Positions 52,277 to 61,637 are shown, counted from the stretch's first letter. The stretch is DNA of 64,000 nt from Mycolicibacterium vulneris (GCF_002104765.1 NZ_NCXM01000011.1:113275-177274); one strand, 5' to 3'. Notes: generated by a model from the sequence alone, not told the origin. Numbers and translations are program-made.

Positions 52277-52606
52277 GAATTAACTCTAATCGAATGGAAC
52301 GACCCCGTGGCAGACCGAACAAGCAATCCGAGCTGAAAGGCCTGACCCCGACCATCCGTGTGACGGCGGATCGGCCGCCACCATCACTGCTACGCAGCCA
52401 TAGGTCGCGACAATCGGTCCCGTCCGGCGTTGATATGGCCCTCAAACCCCTTGAGTAGCTTCGCCATACCGCGTGCGGGTGACGTTCCATCTGGGCTTGC
52501 AGCGCGACGAGCGCCCGCCAGGACTTCCATCATCCGAAAAACACGTAGCCCAATACGCGCGAATTGCACGCACCGCTCTCGTACCGTCACTGGCAGGAGG
52601 TGCGAT
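52277..52606. other. Accessory intergenic region
   Basis: A possible short leftward frame (AKLLKGFEGHINAGRDRLS) is visible but has no family and poor start signals. I see no certain gene. The right end holds the AGGAGGT ribosome-binding sequence of the lipoprotein gene. Confidence 0.4.
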
Positions 52607-53182
52607 ATGCGGAGACCGATGTTCGCGTTCCTCGTTGCAGGACTGCTGGTAACCGCGTGCCACGGCGTGGACCGCGAAAAGACTTCTTCACCGAATGCTC
52701 AGCAGCAGGCTGTCGTCGGCGTCGTGCTACGAACCGCTCAGCCGCAGTATCCGCGAGGGACCGCACCGAAACTCAACATGGTGCTGCACAACAACGGCAC
52801 CACGACGTGCAAGCTGCCCACCTCGCCCGTGGGCTCGGTCGATGTCGTGTCGGTCACGCGCGACGCCGAGGTCGTGGTCGGTAACGCGGGTAATGCAACC
52901 TATTACGGCGGAATCGGCGATGTGGTCAATCGCAGCCTGAAAGACGTCCCGCCCGACGCGGAGACGACCGTGCCACTGGACATCAAGGCGTTGGCGAATA
53001 GCCCAGCGGTACTTGTTGTTTCGCGACCAACAGGCGCCGGCGACGCGATCCTGACCAGTTGGAAACTGGATCCGCCCGGCAAGTACAAGGTGACCGCGCG
53101 TCTAGCGCCGGTTGTCGGCTCCGCCGAGACGTGCGTAACCCCGTCCGCGTTGGCCGCTGTCGAATTCGAGGTCGCGCCGTGA
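52607..53182 (+). CDS. Lipoprotein, first gene of the secreted-protein pair
   Basis: A 191-residue lipoprotein with a strong AGGAGGT ribosome-binding site, signal sequence MRRPMFAFLVAGLLV and lipobox VTAC. The mature part is beta-rich (GVVLRTAQPQYPRGTAPKLN, LHNNGTTTCKLP, PGKYKVTARLAPVVGSAETC) and looks like an immunoglobulin-like or DUF4232-like domain with a Cys pair. The stop overlaps the start of the HExxH/VWD-like gene (GTGA), so the two proteins are made together. It may anchor, chaperone or inhibit its partner at the cell surface (inference). Confidence 0.78.
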   Translation: MRRPMFAFLVAGLLVTACHGVDREKTSSPNAQQQAVVGVVLRTAQPQYPRGTAPKLNMVLHNNGTTTCKLPTSPVGSVDVVSVTRDAEVVVGNAGNATYYGGIGDVVNRSLKDVPPDAETTVPLDIKALANSPAVLVVSRPTGAGDAILTSWKLDPPGKYKVTARLAPVVGSAETCVTPSALAAVEFEVAP

Positions 53183-55203
53183 AGCGCCGTTCGTGCGCCG
53201 TCGTGGCCGTCTGCGCGTTGACCGTCATCGCCGGAAACGCGAAACCCACAGCGCTGGCCGATGTCACGGCCGACTCGGGCGCCGAGCCGGGGCTGGCCGC
53301 ATGCGAAAAAGTGTTCGCTACCACCGACCCGACGGGCCTGTGGCGCCAGTCCAATGGCCCCGGTACCCCGCCGGTGCAGGTAGAGACGACCGACGTCGGC
53401 CCGGACGGCGCCGGCACGGGAACCAGCGTGATCGAGGGGCAGGTCATCATCTACTGGGACCCCGACCAGGTCATCACCAAGGACGGCATCACGGCGAGCC
53501 CGTGTGAGGTGCTCTACCACGAGCTGCAACATGCGGCCGACGATGGGCCCAACGGACTTCCACGCAGCGAGCTGGACAACACATGCAACGGCGTCAAGTA
53601 TGCGGAGTGGCGCGCGGTAGCAGCCGAGAACATGTTCCGGCGCGCAACGGGATTGGGCGATCGCAAGACGTACAACGGCGGCAACGTCGGGCCGGGATCA
53701 TTTCAGGACTGCAAGAAACAGGAACAGCAGAACAACAAGAAAAAGGCAGGCAACAACGCGTTCGGCGACCCGCACATCACCACCACCGACGGCTTGATCT
53801 ATGACGTGCAGCAGGTCGGCGAGTTCACGGCGTACACCTCGGACAACGCCGACGCGCCGAAGGTGCAGCTGCGCACCGCACCGGTGCCGGACTCGCAATC
53901 CGCATCGATGGTGACCGCCGCGGCGGCGGGAAACAACGCCGAGAGGGTGGCGTTCGTCCTCGACAACGGGCGACTGACCATCAGCCACGGCGCCAAGCAC
54001 GAAGCCGTCGCCGTGGGCCGGGGCTCCACCTCGACTCTTCTCGGCGGCGTCACGGTTTCGGCCACGGCAGCCGAAGCGATCTTCGTCGGCAGCTCTTACA
54101 CCGTGCACTGGCCCGACGGATCGGAACTGTACGTCGACGAGTCAGGCTACTGGGGTCTGCGGGTGTCGTTCTCTCCGTCCGACAAAGCCAACGGGGACAA
54201 ACCGCGCGGCCTGTTCGGCACGTTCAACGGCGACCCCGCCGATGACCTGACGCGACCGGACGGCAGGGTGGTTCCGGTCAATTCGCCCGATGACGTCATC
54301 CGGTCGCAGTTCGGCGACGCATGGCGAATCAGCCAGAGCGACAGTCTGTTTCCGTACGGACCAGACCAATCGACCGACACCTTCACCAACCGCGCCTTCC
54401 CGGTCCCGCGGCCGCCGTTCTCTCCCGCGGTGACAGATCAAGCGCGGCACGTGTGCACCTCCGCCGGTGTGATAGGCGACGCGATCCTGGCGGCGTGCGT
54501 GTTCGACGTGTCCGTCACCGGCAACCCGGCGCTGGCCGATACGGCGGCGCAGGTGTCCCGCGAGCAGACGGTCACCGCGGTAGCCGGTGAACCGTTGAAC
54601 GCCAAGGGCTTTGGCCCTGGTCTTTCGGTCAGCGGCGCCGTCCGCAATGACCAGCCGGTGACCTACGAGTTCACCGCGAAACCCGGGCAGGTGGCCGACA
54701 TCCGAAGTCTGTGCACACCGACGGGAAAGAACGTGAGGTACACGATCTCGTCGTCCACCGGTTCGTTCGCCGACCCGATCGGCGGCGTCGACGGATGCAC
54801 AGACCTCGGCCGTGTCGCATTCGCCGGCGCCGGCAGCTACCAGCTGGTGATCACCGGCGACGGACAGTACGGCATCACTTGGCGGACCACGCCGGGCGAC
54901 GTCCACCAAAATCTGAACCAGGCGGCGTCGAACGCCGGACACGTGAACGCGGCCACGCGGCATTACCTCGCCTTCACCGTCACGCCCGGGCAAACGTGGA
55001 CGTTCACCCCCGAGGGAACCTGTCGTCAAGTCAACGGGTTCCAATGGTCCGTGGTCGATGCCGACGGGGCACTCAACGACCGCGGCATCTACGACGGGTG
55101 CAGCCCGATGGGGCCGCTCAGCCTCGCACCAGGCCGATACTCCGTGAGGATCGAAGCCGGCGGTGCGGCCGCCGACTACCACTTCGCCGCCAAGCATTCG
55201 TGA
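53179..55203 (+). CDS. Secreted HExxH (M91-like) metalloprotease-type protein with VWD-like domain
   Basis: A 674-residue exported protein. Signal peptide residues 1-27. Residues 40-165 hold a zinc-peptidase-like block, EVLYHELQHAADD (HExxH) followed by WRAVAAENMFRRATG, whose Glu can be the third ligand; this fits M91/NleD-like effector peptidases. A Lys/Gln/Asn linker follows (KKQEQQNNKKKAGNN), then a von Willebrand type D-like domain (FGDPHITTTDGLIYDV ... LFGTFNGDPADDLTRPDGR). Residues ~470-674 are two beta-sandwich-like repeats (VTYEFTAKPGQVADI, LAFTVTPGQTWTF). The combination suggests a secreted toxin or matrix-modifying enzyme. Located in the tmRNA island. Confidence 0.78.
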   Translation: MKRRSCAVVAVCALTVIAGNAKPTALADVTADSGAEPGLAACEKVFATTDPTGLWRQSNGPGTPPVQVETTDVGPDGAGTGTSVIEGQVIIYWDPDQVITKDGITASPCEVLYHELQHAADDGPNGLPRSELDNTCNGVKYAEWRAVAAENMFRRATGLGDRKTYNGGNVGPGSFQDCKKQEQQNNKKKAGNNAFGDPHITTTDGLIYDVQQVGEFTAYTSDNADAPKVQLRTAPVPDSQSASMVTAAAAGNNAERVAFVLDNGRLTISHGAKHEAVAVGRGSTSTLLGGVTVSATAAEAIFVGSSYTVHWPDGSELYVDESGYWGLRVSFSPSDKANGDKPRGLFGTFNGDPADDLTRPDGRVVPVNSPDDVIRSQFGDAWRISQSDSLFPYGPDQSTDTFTNRAFPVPRPPFSPAVTDQARHVCTSAGVIGDAILAACVFDVSVTGNPALADTAAQVSREQTVTAVAGEPLNAKGFGPGLSVSGAVRNDQPVTYEFTAKPGQVADIRSLCTPTGKNVRYTISSSTGSFADPIGGVDGCTDLGRVAFAGAGSYQLVITGDGQYGITWRTTPGDVHQNLNQAASNAGHVNAATRHYLAFTVTPGQTWTFTPEGTCRQVNGFQWSVVDADGALNDRGIYDGCSPMGPLSLAPGRYSVRIEAGGAAADYHFAAKHS

Positions 55204-55275
55204 GGTCCCGCGTTGTGATGCTGACTGGCACGAATCGATGCCAGGGAAACGGCCAGCCCTGACTAGTCCTTTCTC

Positions 55276-55301
55276 TGTGGAGCTGCCGGGAATCGAACCC
55301 G
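55276..55301 (-). repeat. Partial tmRNA 3'-end copy 2 (attachment-site scar)
   Basis: TGGAGCTGCCGGGAATCGAACCCG matches the tmRNA 3' end without a mismatch, then diverges. Just to its right, a weaker version of the tail-motif stop context (CAGGTAATCAGC on the minus strand) appears. It divides the accessory strip right after the HExxH/VWD-like gene. Confidence 0.78.
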
Positions 55302-55378
55302 TTTCGGGGTGCTGATTACCTGTTCGAGACAACGCCACTGCTCGAAACGGCCGACGCGCTGGCCGCAAAGCTGCCAGG

Positions 55379-55957
55379 TTAGGGGAGAACGCGCTCGACG
55401 GCCGCAACGATGGGGCCGGGCCTGGCCGGGACGGGAATACCGTCGACGAACACGCTAGGTGTCCCTGCGACACCCCGCGCAATCGCGCGCTGTGTGACAA
55501 ACGACGGCCACGGCAGGTAGGTGCCCTGGCGGATGGTCGCCGCGAACTGGGGGTCGCTGATGCCGACTCCCTCGCCGAGTTCGATCAGCTGTCCGTCGCT
55601 AAGACCCGGGCCGCCCTCGGGCGGCTGATTTTCGAACAGTACGTGGGCGTACTGATGAAACATCCCGGCGTCGGACGCCGCCGCGGAAGCCGCTGCAGCA
55701 CGCGACGAGTAGCGGGTGGGCGATATCTCGTCGAGGAAGTTCATCGGATGGCGGACCAGGCTGATCAGCCCCTGCGCCAACAGCGTGTCCAAAGTGGACT
55801 TGGCCGACAACTCGAACTGCCTGCAGAACGGACATTGAAAGTCGATGTACGCCTCGACATTCGCCGGTCCGTCGCCCACGACGATGCCGTCGAGGTCGGG
55901 CGTTACACCACTCGGCACCGGTGTCTGTGGCGCGGTTTGAGGATTCACATTGGTCAT
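55379..55957 (-). CDS. DsbA-family thioredoxin-like protein
   Basis: A 192-residue protein with the thioredoxin-fold active site FQCPFCRQFE and a late cis-Pro block VAGTPSVFVDG, the layout of DsbA/FrnE-like or DSBA-like mycobacterial proteins. There is no signal peptide from this start, so it may act in the cytoplasm or be the core of a truncated membrane-anchored form. The first 30 residues are Pro/Thr-rich. It is the only gene between tmRNA copies 2 and 3. Confidence 0.82.
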   Translation of the reverse strand: MTNVNPQTAPQTPVPSGVTPDLDGIVVGDGPANVEAYIDFQCPFCRQFELSAKSTLDTLLAQGLISLVRHPMNFLDEISPTRYSSRAAAASAAASDAGMFHQYAHVLFENQPPEGGPGLSDGQLIELGEGVGISDPQFAATIRQGTYLPWPSFVTQRAIARGVAGTPSVFVDGIPVPARPGPIVAAVERVLP

Positions 55958-56075
55958 GTAGAAGATGCTGCGTCGCGCACGTGTTAATAGACTTCGGCCC
56001 CGCGGCGCGAGATGCGCCGCGCCATTTTGTCATCAGGGGCCTGTGACACGTCGGGTCGCACGCCCCCGGTGTCGA

Positions 56076-56099
56076 GTGGAGCTGCCGGTAATAGAACCG
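56076..56099 (-). repeat. Partial tmRNA 3'-end copy 3 (attachment-site scar)
   Basis: GTGGAGCTGCCGGTAATAGAACCG matches the tmRNA 3' end with two mismatches, more decayed than copies 1 and 2, so probably older. The ~330 bp to its right hold no recognisable gene. Confidence 0.65.
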
Positions 56100-56438
56100 C
56101 AAATATGCAGGTGAGCTGAGGAACGCTGCATTCCACATTCCACGACGCGAAATCGGCAAGCAATCCCGCCGCGTCAATGTCACCTGCACCTGACGACGCT
56201 CCGGCAGCGCTCAAGCGCGAGTCCGCCGAATCTGTCATATTCACCGCGTCAACACCACGTTCGGCGTCCGGACCGGGCGACTCGTTCAGCTGGAGCGCCG
56301 GGCGGCCGGGTGACGTTGGGTCTCCGAAGTCTATTCGAACGCCACAACCTCGTTCTGCTGTGCGGAGGTTCGCGCCGGTTCTGCGGGGCAAGGTAGTCCG
56401 TGTGCCCACCGATATGACGGACGTGCGAGGAGCTCGAC

Positions 56439-56947
56439 ATGACGACACCGGATGAGGACCGGGAGCGGGACTTTCTGGCCAGGTGCGTGGCTGACGCATA
56501 CGCGATGGCGAGGTGGATAGTCAGCTGCACGAGTTCCGGCCGATGGCCGAGGACCGCAAGCTCGGCCGCGACGCGATGATGTCGATTCGCGGGGACACCG
56601 ATCGGATGATGGACATCGCGGGCCAGCAACGGTGGCCTCCCGGTGCGGTCGCGCTGTTCTCGTGCGGCGGCCGCGGATTCTTCGAGGAGGTCGTGCTCCC
56701 GCGGGGCGTGCGCGACTGGGTGGTGGTCGACGAAACGCCGTGGGTGCGCCCGATGCTGGCCATGCTGGGCGAATACCACCACGTGCTGAGAGTGGCCGAT
56801 TCGGAGGAGAAGAACGACATGATCGAGACGACATTCGGAGGCGGGTGGGCGATCGAAGCGGCGCTGCGGCCGCATAATTCACGGTGCTCACCTGACGGTA
56901 CGGGCGCACAATTGAGGTGTCGGTCTAAAACCTGGGAGCTGCGATGA
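56439..56947 (+). pseudogene. baeRF-family (eRF1-like) protein fragment
   Basis: The frame holds an N-terminal baeRF block: QLHEFRPMAEDRKLGRDAMM, GAVALFSCGGRGFFEEVVLP, VDETPWVRPMLAMLGEYHHV, the strand pattern of bacterial/archaeal eRF1-like proteins. It is then broken off: the ~180 C-terminal residues are missing, and a short start (MTTPDEDRERDFLARCVADA) lies in another frame after GAGGAG. It is probably dead. Confidence 0.55.
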
Positions 56948-57411
56948 CCGAGCAACTGCACGACTTCTTCGGCGAGATCTTCCAGCGGTTCTTCAGACTC
57001 GCCATCGACGCATATCCGCGAACGGGTGGAGCACTCGTCGAAAGGTTATTCACTCTGTCGGACGACGTTCCCGACAGATTGGCACAGACCCGGTGCGTCG
57101 CAACGGCATGGGCCAAAGCCGAAATCCCGAACGCCCTGATCACCTCGGAACTCTTCGTGATCACCCAACACGGGCTGATATATGCCGCGGGGTTGAACGA
57201 GTCGCGCCGGGCGCTGTATTACCTGGCCACCCCGCCCGCATTATTCGATCCGTTCGTCGATCAGGTCGACACCGCCGAATTGCATGAGGGCGCGGTAGTC
57301 GCAGTGGACAGCCGGTTGGGCCGCGACCTCGCATCCGCACACCCGATGGACGCCGCCCTGCGCCGGATACTCGATGAGCACCTGGCGCTGCGGGTGGATC
57401 TGACCGTGTAA
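56944..57411 (+). CDS. Hypothetical protein, accessory
   Basis: A 155-residue protein with a helical start (LHDFFGEIFQRFFRLAIDAY) and a mixed middle (ITSELFVITQHGLIYAAGLN, RRALYYLATPPALFDPFVDQ). No signal or membrane segment. I recognise no family. The start overlaps the end of the baeRF fragment. Confidence 0.5.
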   Translation: MTEQLHDFFGEIFQRFFRLAIDAYPRTGGALVERLFTLSDDVPDRLAQTRCVATAWAKAEIPNALITSELFVITQHGLIYAAGLNESRRALYYLATPPALFDPFVDQVDTAELHEGAVVAVDSRLGRDLASAHPMDAALRRILDEHLALRVDLTV

Positions 57412-57716
57412 CCGCGCCATCACATTGGGTTGGTGCCAAGTGCATTGCGACTGTACGCAATAACGTTGAAGCAGGTACTCGGCCCGCTAGTTCTTGCTGC
57501 TGCAATCGCACAACCCAGGGGACCCGATGTATGTCGCACCGCCCGCTCGGCCTAGGGCAGCGGGACGGCGACGCGCATCAGACTCAACTACACAGATGCC
57601 TGTAACTTTCCCCTCAATCTGCTCACCATGCGCTCACGCTCAACGCACGTCCTGATCGGCCTGGCTGTTAGCTCAACCGATGGCTTTGCCGTTACCCACG
57701 GCGATACCGTGGCTGC
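57412..57716. other. Accessory intergenic region
   Basis: No credible gene or RNA was seen. The stretch separates two small hypotheticals to the left of the tmRNA. Confidence 0.4.
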
Positions 57717-57920
57717 ATGGCGGACGATGACGACTGGATCGACGAGATCGAGCAGCGGATGGCGCGGTACCTGGAGGACAAGTTCCCGGACGGTCTTCAC
57801 ATCCCTGCCGACGTCAGCGAGGACGAGAAGGTGCAGGCGGTTCAAGAGCAGCTCAGCGAGGCCGGCTTTAATTGTCCCGACGAAACGGCCCGCAAAATCG
57901 TGCGCAGATTGGACAAGTAG
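57717..57920 (+). CDS. Small acidic hypothetical protein
   Basis: A 67-residue acidic helical protein (DDDWIDEIEQRMARYLEDKF, VQEQLSEAGFNCPDETARKI). Codon use and composition look genuine. No family recognised. The 350 bp to its right, up to the tmRNA 3' end, contain no recognisable gene. Confidence 0.5.
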   Translation: MADDDDWIDEIEQRMARYLEDKFPDGLHIPADVSEDEKVQAVQEQLSEAGFNCPDETARKIVRRLDK

Positions 57921-58276
57921 CCCCTGCTTTAACAGTCCTAGTCGTCGGCCACGTCCCTCATCCCTGCTGTCTCGGATCGTCGGTGCGTTCGAACATGTCG
58001 CGCTCAACTATCCGAGACATCGGACGGGGTTGAGTCTGCCTGACAATCGACTTCTACGGCGGGCAGTGACTCGATCGCGGTGTGTTTGATGCGCTAACTG
58101 GCGCACCCCGTGCCACCAATTTGTCGAACGCCAACCACCGGGTACCGAGCCGCGACCCAGACGTTAGGTCTGCCGATCCCCCCGCAAATCAATGCGGCAC
58201 CGCCAGGGTCACGCCCGAAGATGAACTTCCCGGTGGGGGTACCGCAGGATTGTCCTTCGAGCTGCATCTTCTTTTG

Positions 58277-58641
58277 TGGAGCTGCCGGGAATCGAACCCG
58301 GGTCCTACGGCATTCCCTCAAGACTTCTCCGTGCGCAGTTCGCTATGCCTCTACTCGGATCTCCTGATCACGCGAACAAGTCAGGATGACGATCCCAGTC
58401 GCTGTTGGTGTCCCGATGAGTCCCGCGACCGAACTCATCGGTGGATCCCTCTAGCTGACGCCAGGCTCCGGGTCGAGGGCTTTCCCGGTCTGACGGACTA
58501 GCTGTCGCTTAGGCAGCGAGAGCGTAGTCGCGCTGATGTGAATCGGCGCTTATCTGTTTGCAACGACGCTTACGGTGGTCAGTTGCCTGCACCGGCACGC
58601 TTCCCTTGATTCGATGCGCGAAGTCGAAACCTTTCAGCCCC
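58277..58641 (-). ncRNA. ssrA: Transfer-messenger RNA (tmRNA)
   Basis: The leftward gene starts GGGGCTGAAAGGTTTCGAC, the mycobacterial tmRNA 5' end, and ends CGGGTTCGATTCCCGGCAG plus CTCCA, the T arm and acceptor. The acceptor pairs GGGGCTG with CAGCTCC. The 3' CCA is not encoded (genomic CAA), so it must be added after transcription. The tag frame (see separate entry) is internal. tmRNA with SmpB, encoded 3 kb to the right, rescues stalled ribosomes. Its 3' end is the attachment target whose partial copies litter the strip on the left. Confidence 0.95.
58509..58547 (-). other. tmRNA proteolysis-tag reading frame
   Basis: Codons GCC GAT TCA CAT CAG CGC and onwards encode ADSHQRDYALAA followed by TAA. 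This is the usual mycobacterial degradation tag with the ALAA end recognised by ClpXP, so the tmRNA is functional. Confidence 0.95.
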
Positions 58642-58780
58642 TCGCACCCCACCGAGTTTCGGCAGGAATATCAATGGTACCTGTCTATCAACCAGCGGCA
58701 ACGCAATTATCTTCCCCGCCGGAAAGCTGAGTCCCCCGGCGTGATGGCGCCGGGGGTACTCGTCCGCAGTTGCGAATCCG

Positions 58781-59743
58781 CTAGTTGATGCCCACCACCT
58801 CTTGGGCGATGGCAGCAACCCGGGCCTGCGCCGCCGAGACGACGCCTTGCCGGTTCTTGTGTCCCTCTTCATAAGCGATCACCACACGCACGTCGTTCGG
58901 AGTGGTGAGCTCCTTGATCGCGGCCACCGCGTCGTTCACGTTGAGGTCGTCGTAGTCGGGAATGGGCAACTCGGACTCATCCAGCACGCCGACGGTGGCG
59001 CGACTCGTGTGCAGTGCGTCGGCGGCCCGATCCGCGCCCTCCGAGCGGGTGACCCGCTCCGCGGCCCGCAGGGCGGCGGTCTGCGATGCGGACAGCGCCT
59101 TCGCGGCGATCTCGCTGGCATTGCCGCCCCGCTTTACCAGGTCGTTGATCGCCGGACCGGTGGAGCGCAGCGCGTCCACGGCCCGATCCACGCCGCGGGC
59201 AGACCAGGTGACCGGCAGGTTGACCAGTTTCACCGCGGTGCCGGCGGCCATCTGGAACGGGGTCCGGCGCAGCGCCGCCGGTCCGCCGAGCGCATCCTCG
59301 GCGAGCACGGTGGTCAGCCAGTCCACGGTCGCGGCGTGCGCGGTGATCAAACGGTCGGCGAGGTCGACGATGTCCTGCCGCCTCGCGGCGACTGCCAACG
59401 CTTTGGTGTAGCGCGCACGGTCCAGGAGCTGGTCCTCGAGCGCAAGGTCACCCAACAGGGCCTCATCGAACGGTTCGGCCTGCTCGGTCAGGGCCTTGAC
59501 CGCCGCGGCGGCGCGACCCAGGAAGGGGCCGATCACGTCGGGGTAACCACCGAGATCGCGGATCGCCGACTCGATGGCTTCGGCCCTGTCGCGGCCGTTG
59601 CCGGCATTTTGGGACAGCTCGCGGCGCACCGCCTCGGTGCGTGCCTGGGCGACGCGGGTCTCCGCGATTTGAATCTCGGTGTTGGTCAGATCGAGCAGCG
59701 TGCGCAGTTGCGCGAGCAGTCTCGTGGTATCGGGTGCAGTCAT
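58781..59743 (-). CDS. Ferritin-like domain protein
   Basis: A 320-residue helical protein: an N-terminal ferritin-like or rubrerythrin-like bundle (residues ~1-165, LTNTEIQIAETRVAQARTEA, EPFDEALLGDLALEDQLLDR) and a C-terminal region with Ala-rich helices and a strand (NDVRVVIAYEEGHKNRQGVV). Metal ligands are not fully evident. Mycobacterial homologues are conserved with unknown role. It sits between ssrA and the MDMPI-like gene. Confidence 0.7.
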   Translation of the reverse strand: MTAPDTTRLLAQLRTLLDLTNTEIQIAETRVAQARTEAVRRELSQNAGNGRDRAEAIESAIRDLGGYPDVIGPFLGRAAAAVKALTEQAEPFDEALLGDLALEDQLLDRARYTKALAVAARRQDIVDLADRLITAHAATVDWLTTVLAEDALGGPAALRRTPFQMAAGTAVKLVNLPVTWSARGVDRAVDALRSTGPAINDLVKRGGNASEIAAKALSASQTAALRAAERVTRSEGADRAADALHTSRATVGVLDESELPIPDYDDLNVNDAVAAIKELTTPNDVRVVIAYEEGHKNRQGVVSAAQARVAAIAQEVVGIN

Positions 59744-59905
59744 TTTGGGCCTCCTGGCCTTGACGATGGTTGTCGGCGCAAGGTGCGCTCACGCAATCGG
59801 CTACCCATCCACGCGGCGCCGGCCCACCCCGGGCCCCGAGGTGTGAGATATGTCGCTTCGATGGCTTTGGGCCATAACCGAATTGAGCCGGGGCCAAACA
59901 CGCGC

Positions 59906-60751
59906 TCAGATAACGAAATTGAGCCGCTCTACGACTTGTGCCGCGATGTCGCGATCGCCGCCGAGCTCGATGTCCTGGTTCCGGGCCGGACACATCGGGC
60001 GGCCACCGGTCAGCCTGGTGAACTGCAGCCCGTCCAAACGGATGGTCGCGGTCGGGTCCTGGCCGGCGAAGTCGTCGACCACCGCGGCCCGGCCGTCGAC
60101 ACTGACCCGGATGGTGCGGGCCAGCGGTCCGGTGAGGTCGAACTGGACGCGGGAACCGTCGGGCGCCTTGGCCAGCTTGCCCACGACGTAGCCCATCGTC
60201 GCGGCGATCTCGTCGACGGCCAGCGACGACGCGGGGCCGGCCAGTTCGTCGTCGGACGGCGGGCGTTCCAACGCCACGCGCATGTCTTGTTCGTGCATCC
60301 AGCAATCGAACACGCGGACCCGCATGAACCGCCCATAGGAATCCGGGCCCGTCGGAGTCAGCGTCACCGCGTCCCATTCCTCGGCGGACAGGCTCGTCAG
60401 CGCCTCGCGCCGATCGGTGGTGATCGCCCTGAAGCTTTCCAGCACGTCGGCGTCGGCGTGGGCGCTCAGATGGCGGACCCAGCACTCATTCATCACACCG
60501 ACGTCGTTGCGCACATGCTGCAGCGTCGAGACGTCGATATCGGGCTCGGGTGCGGCGATGCCAGCGAGGAACGACTCGGTGCCGATCATGTGCGCCACCA
60601 AGGCTTTGACGTCCCAGCCCGGCAGCGGGCTCGCCGCCCGCCATTGCGCTTCGGACAACCCGGCGAGTAGCGCGTCGATGTCGTCCCACACCGCGAAGAG
60701 ACCGGAGAGCACGGCGGACTTATCGAGTTTGGTGACGGGACGATCGGCCAT
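59906..60751 (-). CDS. Maleylpyruvate isomerase/DinB-like mycothiol-dependent protein (MDMPI family)
   Basis: A 281-residue protein with the MDMPI N-terminal DinB-like bundle: LPGWDVKALVAHMIGTESFL with a metal His, and MRVRVFDCWMHEQDMRVALE with the other His and Asp/Glu ligands. The C-terminal domain is SCP2-like (TIRLDGLQFTRLTGGR). In actinobacteria these use mycothiol for isomerisation or detoxification. The substrate is unknown. Confidence 0.82.
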   Translation of the reverse strand: MADRPVTKLDKSAVLSGLFAVWDDIDALLAGLSEAQWRAASPLPGWDVKALVAHMIGTESFLAGIAAPEPDIDVSTLQHVRNDVGVMNECWVRHLSAHADADVLESFRAITTDRREALTSLSAEEWDAVTLTPTGPDSYGRFMRVRVFDCWMHEQDMRVALERPPSDDELAGPASSLAVDEIAATMGYVVGKLAKAPDGSRVQFDLTGPLARTIRVSVDGRAAVVDDFAGQDPTATIRLDGLQFTRLTGGRPMCPARNQDIELGGDRDIAAQVVERLNFVI

Positions 60752-60798
60752 GGTCAGGATCGTAGGCCGATCAATCAGCAGCAGGCGCCTCGGTGCCG

Positions 60799-61584
60799 TC
60801 AGGCGGACGCGATCATCGCCACGGAGCCCATGGCGAGGACCATGCCGATGCCCTGCAAGCGGGTCACCCGCTCACGCAGCACCACCATCGCCAGCACGAC
60901 CGTCGCGGCCGGGTACAGCGAGATCAGGATGCTGGCCAGCGACAGCAGCCAGGTGTGCAGAGCCGCCAACATGGTGATATTGGCGAAGATATCGAGCACC
61001 GCGACGGCCACGGCCAGTTTGAACGGCCGTCCGCGCGGCATCACCAGGTTCTGGCTGGTTTTGGCCATGGCGAACACCACCAGGCTGGCCGCCACCCGGG
61101 CGAAGACCAGGGGCCAAAGCTTGCACACGTGTGGCGCCTGGTGCAGGAACACCAGGTTCAACCCCATCGCCGAGCCCGCAACCACTGTGAGCCAGGCCAC
61201 TTTTGGCGTGAAACGATAGGGCGTGCCCTCGGCGGGGGCCTCGCGACTGACGAGCATCACCGCGCCCAGCGCCAGGACGACGCCCACCAGGGCCGCCTGC
61301 CCGGGCCGTTCCCCCAGCGCCATACCCACGGCGACTGGTACCGCGGCATTGAGCACGGCCGCCAACGGTGAGACAACCGAAATCGGCCCGGAGCCAAGGG
61401 CCGCGAAGAACGCCCACATACCGAACGCCATGCCGATCCCGTAAAGGCATCCCCACAGAACGGCGCCCGCGTGAATAGGGCCGCCGACGAACACGGCCAT
61501 CACGCCCAGCAACAGCGTCTCAATCGGGTAGGCGACCAGCATTACGCGCAGCGCGGCCACTCGCCGAGCTGCTACACCGCCCAC
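60799..61584 (-). CDS. EamA/DMT-superfamily transporter
   Basis: A 261-residue membrane protein with ten predicted helices in two EamA repeats (WGCLYGIGMAFGMWAFFAAL; SPLAAVLNAAVPVAVGMALG; later ILISLYPAATVVLAMVVLRE). Family-like residues extend upstream of the GTG chosen here (AAYAQLSAVTYGVSDFVGGV), up to a CTG overlapping the smpB stop, so the true start may be non-standard or the N-terminus shortened. It probably exports a small metabolite. Follows smpB in the same direction. Confidence 0.78.
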   Translation of the reverse strand: MGGVAARRVAALRVMLVAYPIETLLLGVMAVFVGGPIHAGAVLWGCLYGIGMAFGMWAFFAALGSGPISVVSPLAAVLNAAVPVAVGMALGERPGQAALVGVVLALGAVMLVSREAPAEGTPYRFTPKVAWLTVVAGSAMGLNLVFLHQAPHVCKLWPLVFARVAASLVVFAMAKTSQNLVMPRGRPFKLAVAVAVLDIFANITMLAALHTWLLSLASILISLYPAATVVLAMVVLRERVTRLQGIGMVLAMGSVAMIASA

Positions 61585-61637
61585 GAAATCGCTGACTCCG
61601 TACGTAACGGCAGACAGCTGGGCGTACGCCGCCCCGA

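Noticed and set aside
57588..58007. Long leftward frame opposite the 67-aa acidic protein
   Set aside because: It mirrors the real rightward gene and has no domain signals.
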